Made by a program: the position numbers and the translations under genes
Source of the DNA: Moorena bouillonii PNG
Lineage (GTDB): Bacteria > Cyanobacteriota > Cyanobacteriia > Cyanobacteriales > Coleofasciculaceae
Reading direction: 5' to 3'
Length of the DNA: 45,771 nt
NCBI RefSeq assembly: GCF_001942495.1
Contig: NZ_MKZS01000001.1
Coordinates: 4,040,013-4,085,783, forward strand
In this document: piece after piece, positions 27,601 to 33,076 of the stretch
How the letters are laid out: each line of letters begins with the position of its first letter
How positions within the stretch are numbered: position 1 is the first letter of the stretch
The notes under the pieces: model-generated
Database searches by the model: none
What the model saw: the letters and a program-made list of their open reading frames with translations, nothing else
Told to the model about the DNA's origin: nothing

Positions 27601-28053
27601 TTAATTTTAGGAACAGTGGGGGAATCTCAACGGATGGATACAACCGTGATTGCTGATACTGTAAATTTGGCATCCCGTTTGGAAAGTTTAACCAAGATTT
27701 ATGGAGCAGAGATTTTGATTAGTAAACCAACCTTGACTGATCTGGATAATCGAGAAAGTTATCATTATCGGTGTCTAGGGCGAGTTAAGGTCAAGGGTAA
27801 AAGTCAACCAGTGGAAATCTTTGAAGTGTATGATGCTAATCCCGAGCATTTGATTGCTTTCAAGTCCGACACAAATCCTCGGTTTGAGGAAGCAGTTGCC
27901 TATTATGTAGAAGAAGACTTTGCTCAGGCGCAACGGATTTTTGAGCAACTTTTACAGAGTAATCACCAAGACCGGGTGGTTGAACTTTATATTGAACGGT
28001 GTGCTAAAGCCAGGGTGTTTGGGGTGTCGGAATTGGATATTGTGATTACTTGA
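24667..28053 (+). CDS. 7TM hybrid histidine kinase-receiver-adenylate cyclase
   Basis: A 1128-residue signalling protein that joins two output types. Order: N-terminal hydrophobic signal segment (about 10-35), a periplasmic beta-rich sensor of 7TMR-DISM type (about 45-190), about seven membrane helices (about 200-410), coiled linker, HisKA with His446 in TSHELKTPLNGIIG, HATPase_c (DTGIGIP, GGVGLGLAV), a repeat-filled linker, a receiver domain with Asp773 in LLDIMMP, and a class III nucleotide cyclase. The two metal aspartates are Asp885 (FSDIRSFT) and Asp929 (YIGDAVMALF), 44 apart as usual, so cAMP synthesis is likely. GTG 24667 or ATG 24676 can start it. Confidence 0.92.
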   Translation: MKRMFSWKRAQILLCLGAFLISVLISLLTIAPSQAQSQASKTLPPLEITKGWHYLWGDVSINNLRNAKLCTKVEIAKSDPCWQPFTFPERLWKSQQDQQQNNVWLGVRLPEGKWQSPTLYLGAVPNILEAYLDQQLIYTRLSPNSLPPANGDGYQWPIVPLDSNFSGKSLFINVYVGTDQSIYIGFFDRIVIGSKFNVIRCLFKDEISTVLGCIFILIGLWFSLTCLFRSQDKGLILAFGLLAIASGVYNLSQSTIIPLLFKDSLNWEHTRYTAFCFLPILTLIGFEQIFGSGYFSIIQRLWQIHLIYSVISLGLIVIYNSSWLYDIYIDHYLILTSTIILLLHAIPIAITQKNYYAKLFISGLSILVLGGMHDILVYRFELENWYQRFYPWGMLLFILSLGLILERRFAETRRLLQEYNQKLETKNAALQEMDQLKNEFLANTSHELKTPLNGIIGIAESLIDGATGELSHSTASNLSLIVSSGKRLTQLVNDLLDFSALKHKQINLKIKPVGMREITEVVLLLSRPLVANKNIQLINQVSSSIPPVDADENRLQQILYNLVGNAIKFTERGMIKVSAEVVTSYIKITVSDTGIGIPPDKLDRIFEAFEQGDGSINRKYGGVGLGLAVTKKLVQLHGGDIDVESTPNLGSRFSFTLPISTGKVERKQREEVSKVQNYLAMASDSEHLISEHLMSDHLMSDHLMSDHLMSDQTLSPPTMKALKILIVDDEPVNLQVLVNHLYLQNYKITKAVNGEDAFTKITQGYKPDLILLDIMMPKMTGYEFCKKIREKYLPNELPVVLLTAKNQISDLVAGFAAGANDYLTKPISKNELLARIKTHLQLAKINVAYGRFVPREFLQFLERDSIIDVQLGDNVQKEMTVLFSDIRSFTSLSEKMSPQDNFNFINDYLSRVSPVIRNYNGFIDKYIGDAVMALFPEKADHALKAAIEMQKQVYSYNSHRNNSGYEPIASGIGLHKGSLILGTVGESQRMDTTVIADTVNLASRLESLTKIYGAEILISKPTLTDLDNRESYHYRCLGRVKVKGKSQPVEIFEVYDANPEHLIAFKSDTNPRFEEAVAYYVEEDFAQAQRIFEQLLQSNHQDRVVELYIERCAKARVFGVSELDIVIT
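26719..26802 (+). repeat. 15-bp coding tandem repeat in kinase linker
   Basis: Five and a half copies of TCTGATCACCTGATG-type units, encoding (S-E/D-H-L-M/I) repeats. Fifteen bases keep the frame, so copy number can change without breaking the protein. It sits exactly between the kinase ATPase domain and the receiver. Confidence 0.93.
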
Positions 28054-28065
28054 ATTGGTATTAGA

Positions 28066-28143
28066 GGGAACAGGGAACAGGGAATAGGGAATAGGGAGAT
28101 GGGGAGATGGGGAGTGTGGGGAGATGGGGAGATGGGGAGATGT
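28066..28143. repeat. Mixed GGGAACA/GGGAATA and GGGGAGAT tandem repeats
   Basis: A short array of heptamers changing into octamers, 13 bases after the kinase-cyclase stop. Related arrays lie at 17172, 35654, 45038 and 45222. Confidence 0.9.
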
Positions 28144-28151
28144 AGATGTAG

Positions 28152-28212
28152 GGTGGGCAGTGCATCAGACAGATTGATGTGCTTACCATCGGCTGGCTCG
28201 GCACTGCCCACC
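28152..28212. repeat. GGTGGGCAGTGC inverted-repeat element, copy 1
   Basis: A 61-bp element with perfect 12-bp terminal inverted repeats GGTGGGCAGTGC/GCACTGCCCACC. It is nearly identical to copy 2, 85 bases on. It carries no gene, like a REP or MITE element. Confidence 0.9.
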
Positions 28213-28236
28213 AAGGATTAACCACAATAGATGTAG

Positions 28237-28297
28237 GGTGGGCAGTGCATCAGACAGATTGATGTGCTTACCATCGTCTGGCTCGGCACTGCCCACC
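28237..28297. repeat. GGTGGGCAGTGC inverted-repeat element, copy 2
   Basis: 61 bp, differing from copy 1 by one internal base. The two copies plus spacer form a recent direct duplication of about 85 bp. Confidence 0.9.
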
Positions 28298-29076
28298 AAG
28301 GATTAATCTAACCCAAAAAAAGTAGCCGCAGAAATACCTTCCACGGCTAGCAATTGTTACTTATGTCTTAACTTTGTAAACCTAATCAAACATAATCCGA
28401 TCACACCGTAAGCTAATGCGCTACCTCACAGGCTAGAAGCCTGTGCCACACATGCTACACGAACAGATCTGATGCTTTTGCCAGGGGGCTTTGCCCCCTG
28501 AAATTTAAGCCCTTAACCCAGCATTAAATACTTTGTCATTACCGTGATGAATTCGCCAGGAATCTCAGTCGGCTGAAGGGGGCTCCACTCGTCAACTTGG
28601 GCGTAACCCCGTGCATAAAGGGTATGGATGGTGTTGTTTATTGCCCGGCGGGAGCCCTGTCTTGATGCAGTCGCTCATGGGGGAAACCCCCAAGACCGCG
28701 CTGCATCGCTTCAAAATGTGCTTAATGGGGTATTTTTTTGGAGACCGTTCCTGAGGAGTATTACTAGGAGTGATATCCTCAGGATTGTTTTCTGGGTTAG
28801 GGCGGAAGTTGTCAGACATAGTAAAAAAAACGTTTTAAGGTTTACAACTATAATCATAACGATAATATTTTATTTTATCAAGGAATTTTATATTTTTTTA
28901 AGAGGTTTATTGATATAATATGTACGTTTATGGGATAAAGTATTTTTTTTGTAAAAAGGTAATTTTAAATTCTAAATTCTAAATTCTAAATTTCCGACTC
29001 CCTGGATTTTTTTTGTTAGACTAAATTGAGATTGGGTTTCATGCATCTACATATGGTTAAAGCTATATAGATAACT
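28298..29076. other. Gene-poor AT-rich region
   Basis: No convincing gene. Contains a GC-rich hairpin CAGGGGGC-TTT-GCCCCCTG (28482-28500), a palindromic repeat with GATGCAG/CTGCATC ends and a GGGGGAAACCCCC core (28674-28707), very AT-rich DNA at 28820-28960 and three copies of AATTCTA. Short open frames overlap the palindrome and are not supported. Confidence 0.6.
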
Positions 29077-29081
29077 GGAGG
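29077..29081 (+). promoter_or_regulatory. Shine-Dalgarno site for hydrolase gene
   Basis: GGAGG, seven bases before the GTG at 29089. It decides this non-ATG start. Confidence 0.75.
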
Positions 29082-29088
29082 GTAATCG

Positions 29089-29913
29089 GTGAGTGATTCA
29101 ACGGGCTTAATCGAAATCTCAAGCCATCAGGACTTAGTGCCCAGTGCCGATGTGGTGTTTGTTCACGGGCTGGGAGGGGATGCGATAAGCACGTGGCATC
29201 CCCAGGGAAAACGGGATAATGATGACTACTGGCTAGGTTGGTTAGGAAAAGATAATTTATGCGTTAACATCTGGTCCTTTGGGTATAGCGCTGAAGCCAC
29301 AAACTGGAAAAACCACAGCAGTATGCCCCTTTTCGATCAAGCTAGTAATTTATTAGATTGGTTAGATATCCACGAGCTCGGCCAACGTCCATTAATCTTG
29401 ATTGCTCACAGTATGGGCGGGCTTTTAGTCAAAAAAATGCTCAACAGTGCCTTGACCTTTCAAAAGCAAGCTATTCTTGAGCAGACGAAAGGGATTGTAT
29501 TTCTGGCTACTCCCCACACTGGGGCTCATCTCGCTAATTTAATTGATAATATTAGCGTTCTGACACAAACCACCGTAAGTGTAAAGGAACTCAAAGCTCA
29601 TTCCCCTCAGTTACGGGAATTAAATGAATGGTATCGAGAAAATGTCCGGAGTTTAGGCATTGCCACAAAGGTCTACTATGAAACTCAGCCTGTCAAAGGG
29701 ATTTTGGTGGTAGACCCAGATAGTGCCAACCCCGGCATTGAAAAAGTGAAGCCGGTTGCCATACCAAAGAATCACATTGACCTATGTAAACCAGAGTCTC
29801 AAAACAGTCTGCTCTATCTTGGTGTCAAGAGATTTATCAAGGAGTGCCTCAACACTCCTGGTTGGCTGGATAACATTAATAGAATAGAGGTAAAAAAAAA
29901 TGGGACAAATTAA
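29089..29913 (+). CDS. Alpha/beta hydrolase (PGAP1/lipase-like), probable effector of STAND protein
   Basis: A 274-residue alpha/beta hydrolase. The oxyanion HG is in VVFVHGLGGDA, the nucleophile is Ser108 in LILIAHSMGG and the likely catalytic His is His229 in KNHIDLCKPES. This resembles the PGAP1/DUF676 lipase-like domains fused to NB-ARC or NACHT modules in fungi and cyanobacteria. The frame ends just after a run of nine A (29892-29900). In the -1 frame the reading continues directly into the NB-ARC protein, so this is probably the N-terminal domain of one split protein of about 830 residues. Substrate (lipid or ester) unknown. Confidence 0.85.
   Translation: MSDSTGLIEISSHQDLVPSADVVFVHGLGGDAISTWHPQGKRDNDDYWLGWLGKDNLCVNIWSFGYSAEATNWKNHSSMPLFDQASNLLDWLDIHELGQRPLILIAHSMGGLLVKKMLNSALTFQKQAILEQTKGIVFLATPHTGAHLANLIDNISVLTQTTVSVKELKAHSPQLRELNEWYRENVRSLGIATKVYYETQPVKGILVVDPDSANPGIEKVKPVAIPKNHIDLCKPESQNSLLYLGVKRFIKECLNTPGWLDNINRIEVKKNGTN
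29892..29900 (+). promoter_or_regulatory. A9 slippery tract joining hydrolase and NB-ARC frames
   Basis: Nine consecutive A. Reading in the hydrolase frame runs ...GTA AAA AAA AAT GGG and stops at 29911. A -1 shift on this tract gives AAA AAA TGG GAC AAA and continues in the NB-ARC frame. It could be a programmed or transcriptional slippage site, or a disabling indel. Confidence 0.55.
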
Positions 29914-31592
29914 ATTCCCCCACTAACATTACTAATCGTGGTACTCCTAACTTTGTCGGTAGGGACCCTCAACTTGAGCAGCTCCATCGGGAATTTCAAC
30001 AGACCGATCAATTAGTGATTTGTGCCATTGCCGGAATGGGTGGTGTGGGCAAAACCGAATTAGCTCTACAATATGCTCTGAGATATCAGCATAACTACCC
30101 TGGGGGTTTGTGCTGGCTGCCAGTGCGGGGGGCAGATCTCGGAACTCAACTTATTAGTTTTGGGCGTACGGAATTAGGATTAACCATTCCAGATGACCTA
30201 GAGTTCAACGAGCAGGTAAGATACTGCTGGGGGCATTGGCCAGAAGGAACAGTATTGATTGTGCTGGATGATGTAGTAGACTATCAAGCCATTCATCCCT
30301 ATTTGCCTCCAGCCCAATCCCGCTTTAAAGTACTGATCACCAGCCGTCAGCGTCCAGGGAATTCTTACCGACGAATTGACCTGGATGTAATATCCCGAGA
30401 TTCAGCCTTAGAATTATTGCGTCAGCTTGTTGGCAAAGAGCGCATTGAGCAAGAACTAAACGAAGCAGAAGCCTTATGTGAATGGTTGGGTTATCTACCT
30501 TTGGGTTTGCAGTTAGTAGGAGGATATTTAGATCTACATCCGAGGTTAACTATCGCTAAAGTTCAAGAACGTTTAAAGAAGCAAAAATTAGCAGCCCAGG
30601 CATTACTTGATCAAAAACAAGGGCAAATCACAGACCAGTTGGGTGTAGTAGCAGCATTTGAGTTATCTTGGAACGATTTGCCACTACAAGCCCAGCAGTT
30701 AGGATGTCGTCTGAGTCTGTTTGCTCAAGCTCCTTTTGATTGGTCACTGGTAGAGTCTTGTGTTAGAGAAACTGAAGATGAGGATGACTGGGAAGAAGAA
30801 CAAGAAGAATTGGAAGAATTACGCGTTCGCGTAGCGTGGCCTACGGCCAATCGCTTTCTGGTCAATCGTAATCTGTTGCAACTCAGTGAACAGCAAACCT
30901 ATCGGCTCCATCAACTAATTCGAGAATTTTTCCAGACCAAGCTGGCTCAATTACCAGAGGCCGATAGCTACAAGCGAAGCTTTTGTCAGGTAATGGCGGC
31001 TGTGGCAGAAGAAATTCCCAAAACACCAACTCGCGATCAGATTGCAGCAGTTACCCCCGCCATCCCTCATTTAGCCGAAGCTGCCACAGTTCTAACTGAC
31101 TGGCTCAGGGATGAAGATTTAATCTGGCCCTTTGTTGGCTTAGGAAGATTCTATTACGGTCAAGGTACCTATGACCAGGCTGAACCCTTGTATCAGCAAT
31201 GTTTAGAGATAACTAGAAGCCGCCTGGGTGAGAACCATCCCTATGTAGCCAACAGTCTCAACGACCTGGCAAATGTCTACTCGTATCAGGGGCGCTACGA
31301 TCAGGCAAAACCCCTTTATCAACAGGCATTGAACCTGTTGAAGCAGCGGCTGGGTGAGGAGCATCCCGATGTGGCCACCAGTCTCAACAACCTAGCAGCA
31401 CTCTACCATTCTCAGGGGCGGTACGATCTGGCAAAACCCCTCTATGTCCAAGCATTGGTGATTGCCGAACTGAAGTTAGGGTCAAATCATCCTAAAACTT
31501 TAACCTACCGTAAGAATCTGGAAAGGTTGCGCTATCCTTGGAGGGTGATACGTAAAGCCTATTTTCGGTTAAAGTCCTGGTTTGCTGACTAG
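29892..31592 (+). CDS. NB-ARC-TPR protein (STAND NTPase), no normal start
   Basis: A STAND-type NTPase. The frame is open from 29883 but has no ATG, GTG or TTG before its conserved entry motif NFVGRDPQLEQLH (29949); the first GTG, at 30015, would delete that motif. Counting from 30015: Walker A GMGGVGKT 7-14, Walker B LIVLDDV 81-87, sensor-like VLITSRQ about 106-112, GxP-type LPLGLQL 161-167, a winged-helix region to about 330, and three kinesin-light-chain TPRs (about 376-500). Such proteins oligomerise on ligand binding and switch on an effector, here probably the upstream hydrolase. Residues 270-281 come from an inserted palindromic repeat in frame. Confidence 0.85.
   Translation, partial: KKKWDKLNSPTNITNRGTPNFVGRDPQLEQLHREFQQTDQLVICAIAGMGGVGKTELALQYALRYQHNYPGGLCWLPVRGADLGTQLISFGRTELGLTIPDDLEFNEQVRYCWGHWPEGTVLIVLDDVVDYQAIHPYLPPAQSRFKVLITSRQRPGNSYRRIDLDVISRDSALELLRQLVGKERIEQELNEAEALCEWLGYLPLGLQLVGGYLDLHPRLTIAKVQERLKKQKLAAQALLDQKQGQITDQLGVVAAFELSWNDLPLQAQQLGCRLSLFAQAPFDWSLVESCVRETEDEDDWEEEQEELEELRVRVAWPTANRFLVNRNLLQLSEQQTYRLHQLIREFFQTKLAQLPEADSYKRSFCQVMAAVAEEIPKTPTRDQIAAVTPAIPHLAEAATVLTDWLRDEDLIWPFVGLGRFYYGQGTYDQAEPLYQQCLEITRSRLGENHPYVANSLNDLANVYSYQGRYDQAKPLYQQALNLLKQRLGEEHPDVATSLNNLAALYHSQGRYDLAKPLYVQALVIAELKLGSNHPKTLTYRKNLERLRYPWRVIRKAYFRLKSWFAD
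30823..30854. repeat. Palindromic repeat inside NB-ARC gene
   Basis: A 32-bp copy of the GCGTTCGCGTAGCGTGGCCT family. It encodes RVRVAWPTANRF in frame, in the linker between the acidic stretch and the winged-helix end. Confidence 0.88.
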
Positions 31593-31651
31593 ACCTCGGA
31601 GCATTAGGAATAGATGTTGCATTGCTGAGGGGCGGGATGAATATCAGTAGA

Positions 31652-31668
31652 GCGGGCATCCTGCCCGC
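31652..31668. terminator. GC-rich hairpin after the STAND gene
   Basis: Perfect 7-bp stem GCGGGCA-TCC-TGCCCGC, 60 bases beyond the stop, without a T-run. It is preceded by ATATCAGTAGAG, which also precedes inverted-repeat element copy 3 at 32776, so it may be another repeat element. Confidence 0.4.
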
Positions 31669-31746
31669 CCGGAAATCTAAGGAACGGGCAAGTGAATTGA
31701 ATTTGGGAAAACTAAAATATGATGAACATGCTCATGAGACTGTTGT

Positions 31747-32286
31747 ATGAAACCTGTTCTACATCAAGGAAAACTGATAACCTGGAAAGACGATAGAGGC
31801 TTTGGTTTCATCAAGCCGAATGATGGTGGTAAAGACGTTTTCTTACATATCAGTGCTTTGAAAGGAGCAAGTCGTCGCCCAAAGGTTGGAGATAGGATTT
31901 TATACGAGCAAGTTACTGAACTCGATGGCAAAATACGCGCTGCCAGAGCATCCATTCAAGGTGTTGCACCTCGACCTTTCCCAACTAAAAGAAAACCGAG
32001 GAAAAGAAATTTACTCGAAACCGTTCTTGGTGTCGTAATTCTAGCTGCTATGGCATTGTTTACAATCCAGTTCAGTCGTAGTCGTTCTCCCTCATCAATC
32101 ACATCAAGTACGAAGCCAGGATGTATGATAAAAGGCAATATTTCTGTCACAACAGGCAAAAAGTTGTATCATCTTCCAGCCATGGAAGATTATGAATCGA
32201 CAGTTATCGATCTATCCAAGGGAGAAAGGTGGTTTTGCACGGAGTCAGAAGCGATCGCAAATGGTTGGCGTAAAGCACCAAGGTAA
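31747..32286 (+). CDS. Cold-shock domain protein with membrane anchor and sunset domain
   Basis: A 179-residue three-part protein. Residues about 5-70 form a cold-shock domain (GKLITWKDDRGFGFI with RNP1-type KDDRGFGFI, and DVFLHISAL as RNP2). A basic linker (about 78-88) leads to one membrane helix (about 89-108: LLETVLGVVILAAMALFTI). The C-terminal about 55 residues (CMIKGNISVTTGKKLYHLPA, then GERWFCTESEAIANGWRKA) form a sunset domain, with two cysteines. The fusion suggests a nucleic-acid-binding protein tied to the membrane, with a small domain outside. Role unknown. Confidence 0.87.
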   Translation: MKPVLHQGKLITWKDDRGFGFIKPNDGGKDVFLHISALKGASRRPKVGDRILYEQVTELDGKIRAARASIQGVAPRPFPTKRKPRKRNLLETVLGVVILAAMALFTIQFSRSRSPSSITSSTKPGCMIKGNISVTTGKKLYHLPAMEDYESTVIDLSKGERWFCTESEAIANGWRKAPR

Positions 32287-32338
32287 CCACAGCCGCCCAA
32301 CACTTAAAATATAGATATCAATTAAGAAAGCGATATAT

Positions 32339-32716
32339 ATGGCTCCAGTTTCTAATAGCAAGACAGCTATAATAATCCGCACAGAATGGGGATTAACCAT
32401 TGCCGGAACACGTATCACTCTCTACGATGTGATGGATTATGTCACGGCTCAGTATCCACCCAAGTGTATTGCGGATGTTCTTAACCTAAGTAAAGAACAA
32501 GTAAGCGCTGCTCTATCATATATTGAAGAAAATCGTACCCAAGTCGAAGCAGAGTATCAAACTATTTTGCAAGAGGAACAGGAAAACCGACAGTATTGGG
32601 AACAGCGGAATCGAGAACACTTTGCTCGCATTGCAACAATGCCCCCTAAACCCGATCGAGAAGCGTTGTGGGCAAAACTCCAGCAACAGAAAGCAAGACA
32701 CGCACAGAAAGCATGA
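32339..32716 (+). CDS. DUF433 family protein, antitoxin-like
   Basis: A 125-residue protein with an N-terminal DUF433 winged-helix-like domain: RTEWGLTIAGTRITLYDVMD, then YPPKCIADVLNLSKEQVSAALSYI. A long helical Glu/Gln-rich tail follows. DUF433 proteins commonly precede PIN-like toxins as the antitoxin partner. The stop codon overlaps the ATG of such a partner (ATGA at 32713-32716), but that partner is cut short here, leaving an orphan. Confidence 0.85.
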   Translation: MAPVSNSKTAIIIRTEWGLTIAGTRITLYDVMDYVTAQYPPKCIADVLNLSKEQVSAALSYIEENRTQVEAEYQTILQEEQENRQYWEQRNREHFARIATMPPKPDREALWAKLQQQKARHAQKA

Positions 32717-32796
32717 TTTTCTTGATTGATCACAATCTTGAGAGACATGCAGCCCGAATAATCAATATCAGTAGAGTGGGCAGTGCATCAGACTAA
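32713..32796 (+). pseudogene. Truncated PIN-like toxin start
   Basis: ATG overlapping the DUF433 stop, encoding MIFLIDHNLERHAARI before running into inverted-repeat element copy 3 at 32776 and stopping at 32794. The beginning matches the usual N-terminus of small PIN-like proteins that follow DUF433 genes (MIFLIDHN). The remaining roughly 100 residues are absent; the next 240 bases consist of three repeat elements. Confidence 0.6.
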
Positions 32797-32835
32797 TTCA
32801 AAAGCTGATAATCCTAAAATTAAGCACTGCCCACC
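32776..32835. repeat. GGTGGGCAGTGC inverted-repeat element, copy 3
   Basis: 60 bp with ends GTGGGCAGTGC/GCACTGCCCAC. It lies inside the expected coding region of the lost toxin. Confidence 0.88.
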
Positions 32836-32866
32836 GACAGTAAATTAACTATAAAATTAATCCTCT

Positions 32867-32927
32867 GGTGGGCAGTGCATCAGACTAATTCAAAAGCTGA
32901 CAATCGTTAAAGTAAGCACTGCCCACC
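32867..32927. repeat. GGTGGGCAGTGC inverted-repeat element, copy 4
   Basis: 61 bp with perfect 12-bp ends. Its interior is close to copy 3 and different from copies 1 and 2, indicating two subfamilies. A partial end, CTGCCCACCCTACATCT, follows at 32941. Confidence 0.9.
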
Positions 32928-32961
32928 CTACATCTTTCTACTGCCCACCCTACATCTCTGT

Positions 32962-33022
32962 GGTGGGCAGTGCATAAAACCAATTGAAAAGCTGACAATC
33001 CTAAAAGTAAGCACTGCCCACC
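32962..33022. repeat. GGTGGGCAGTGC inverted-repeat element, copy 5
   Basis: 61 bp with perfect 12-bp ends and a more diverged interior. It is followed by five CGATTCC heptamers (33037-33072) up to the 3' end of the ABC transporter gene. Confidence 0.9.
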
Positions 33023-33076
33023 CTACATCTCCTACCGATTCCCGATTCCCGATTCCCGATTCCCGATTCCCGACTC

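Noticed and set aside
28592-28918. Short frames on both strands around 28600-28900
   Set aside because: They overlap a palindromic repeat and read into very AT-rich DNA; neither resembles a known protein.
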